Of a DNA stretch of 64,000 nucleotides, positions 62,882-64,000 are shown in pieces. Position numbers and translations under genes: made by a program. Below the pieces are notes generated by a model. The model worked only from the letters and a program-made list of their open reading frames with translations. It ran no database searches and was not told where the DNA came from. How positions within the stretch are numbered: position 1 is the first letter of the stretch; every line of letters starts with the position of its first letter. The stretch is taken from positions 1 through 64,000 of the forward strand of contig NW_019173984.1 in NCBI RefSeq assembly GCF_001642475.1, read 5' to 3'. The DNA comes from Fonsecaea monophora (lineage: Eukaryota; Ascomycota; Eurotiomycetes; Chaetothyriales; Herpotrichiellaceae).

Positions 62882-63713
62882 ATGCTGGACAAGCAGAGGT
62901 CCTTCGTATACACGATACGGAATGAAAAGATGCAAATGAAAGCTAAGCTGTGCTGTGCCGTGCCCTGACCTCTTGTCCCGTAGTTGTCCAGGTTCTCCTT
63001 CTCTTTTGATGTATATCCCTCTGCGTCTCTTGTCTCTATTTCACCATTTTCAGTGTCTATGGCATGACTGCCTCGATGCTCGTGATTTCCGAATCTTCCG
63101 TGGGGCGTATCGTTAGTCGTTACTAGGTATGGAGAAATGGTGCTCGGTACAAGAATACCGGGTATCCGCCCGTCGACCCGCTGACCCTTATCCTGCGGTG
63201 TAATATGTCATCCAATCACGGGTGGGTTGGTACCTGTTGTATGACACGGATCTGTGGTGTTGCAGGGCGTTTGGAGGGGAACGGGCTGCAAGCTACGCAT
63301 GATTGGAGTGAGAATCTGTGGAATTGTTGACTGAGAAAGAGATAGATGCAGTAGTGATACTCGTCCCCGCCAAGTCACTCGACATTCTTCCTTATTCCTC
63401 ATCATCCCGCCCTAATTTTGGCCTATTTCTTGTGGCTACCCACCTCCCGCAATCACATCTTCACTATGTGTACTTTTCTATCTGTTATAATTTCCTCTGG
63501 ACATCTCTGAAGACCAGAGTACATCCATTCCCTTGTCATTAAGCAGCTTGTTATTGCCATCTGTCATTAAAACATTGAATCTCAGTCAGCAATATACTTC
63601 TTCCGCCAGGGTCGCAGCCTGCTCTGTCTCCCCATTGAGTCAAACCTGTTTGCCATTTCTTTTGCAAGACTGCACCTGTACCCTGGAGTCATTGGGATGG
63701 CGTATATTCGACC
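62882..63713. promoter_or_regulatory. Intergenic region before the truncated right-end gene
   Basis: 832 bp; nem1 3' UTR on the left, promoter and leader of the right-end gene on the right. No other gene seen. Confidence 0.5.
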
Positions 63714-64000
63714 ATGTCCTTGAACAGTCCGTCTATCCACGATGGATCCAATCCAGCGTCACCTTCTTCCAGCGACACCACTGTCGTAGCCTCTCCTTCG
63801 TCGTCCAAGTCGATTCCTCCTCTACAAGCCCCTGTGACGGGCTCTAGATCCTCTTACCTTGACATCCCATCCTTTCGACCTTCGCTTGACAGCATATATT
63901 CAGAGCTCTCGGAGCTCTCGTTCCACTCCAATGAACTGCAAGCCGTCCACCCTCTCGTCCGCAGTATATCTCAAGATGGTGCCCTCTCCATGTCGGCCGA
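63714..64000 (+). CDS. 5' end of an unidentified Ser-rich protein (truncated by the window)
   Basis: ATG at 63714 in an ACCATGTCC context opens a frame with no stop through the window end (95 codons seen). The translation is Ser/Pro-rich and disordered (MSLNSPSIHDGSNPASPSSS, later SLDSIYSELSELSFHSNELQ and HPLVRSISQDG). No domain is visible in this part; such tails often precede kinases or signalling proteins, but that is a guess. Introns cannot be excluded. Confidence 0.6.
   Translation, partial: MSLNSPSIHDGSNPASPSSSDTTVVASPSSSKSIPPLQAPVTGSRSSYLDIPSFRPSLDSIYSELSELSFHSNELQAVHPLVRSISQDGALSMSA

Noticed and set aside
1..64000. tRNA, rRNA or CRISPR features
   Set aside because: No paired A-box/B-box with a cloverleaf, no rRNA similarity and no spaced repeat array was seen on reading both strands; a tRNAscan/Infernal run would settle the RNA question.

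Overview
The window is nuclear DNA of a filamentous ascomycete (Pezizomycotina). The evidence is the many short spliceosomal introns (mostly 47-90 bp, GTRNGT donors, CTRAC-like branch sites, YAG acceptors), two Zn2Cys6 regulators, Sur7/PalI, Axl2 and fungal Mcm1 proteins, and a mannitol-1-phosphate dehydrogenase. A eurotiomycete-type relative is plausible, but I cannot fix the order from sequence alone. There is no virus, plasmid or CRISPR array, and I saw no tRNA.

Layout. 1-16 kb is dense core genome: a probable Smc5/6-complex subunit, V-ATPase subunit E, a NIPA-type Mg2+ transporter, a conserved hypothetical, ribosomal protein S23 (uS12), CTP:phosphocholine cytidylyltransferase and a PP2C phosphatase. 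16-25 kb holds Axl2, a GNAT acetyltransferase, a 72-aa gamma-tubulin-complex factor (Mzt1, split over three tiny exons), a Sur7-family protein and mannitol-1-phosphate 5-dehydrogenase. 25-33 kb looks accessory: AT-rich relics, an 11-bp tandem repeat, a coding-like relic, an SRPK-type kinase with an apparent frameshift, and a Zn2Cys6/DUF3425 regulator. 33-36 kb has an SDR and an enoyl-CoA hydratase ending in SKL (peroxisomal). 36.6-46 kb has Mcm1 with a long G/C-skewed upstream region, a second SDR, a tetraspanin and a second Zn2Cys6 regulator. 46-64 kb returns to core genes: an RRM nucleolar protein, Sip5, a coiled-coil hypothetical, Mic12, an acyl-CoA ligase ending in AKL, mitochondrial bL17, eIF2B-beta, Nem1, and the 5' end of an unidentified serine-rich gene running off the window.

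Functional themes are membrane lipid and organelle homeostasis (Pct1, Nem1, Mic12, peroxisomal ligase and hydratase), cell polarity and surface (Axl2, Sur7-like, tetraspanin, Mzt1) and translation (uS12, bL17m, eIF2B-beta). Many genes begin with a very short coding exon, so single-frame reading misses their true starts. Exon boundaries given here were derived by hand from splice signals, reading phase and remembered family alignments. The most unusual observations are two GC-AG introns, a kinase broken by one base, a 5'-leader intron whose donor G completes an upstream ATG in front of the mannitol dehydrogenase, a canonical G-quadruplex motif upstream of mcm1, and an unexplained 292-codon open frame filling a divergent promoter.
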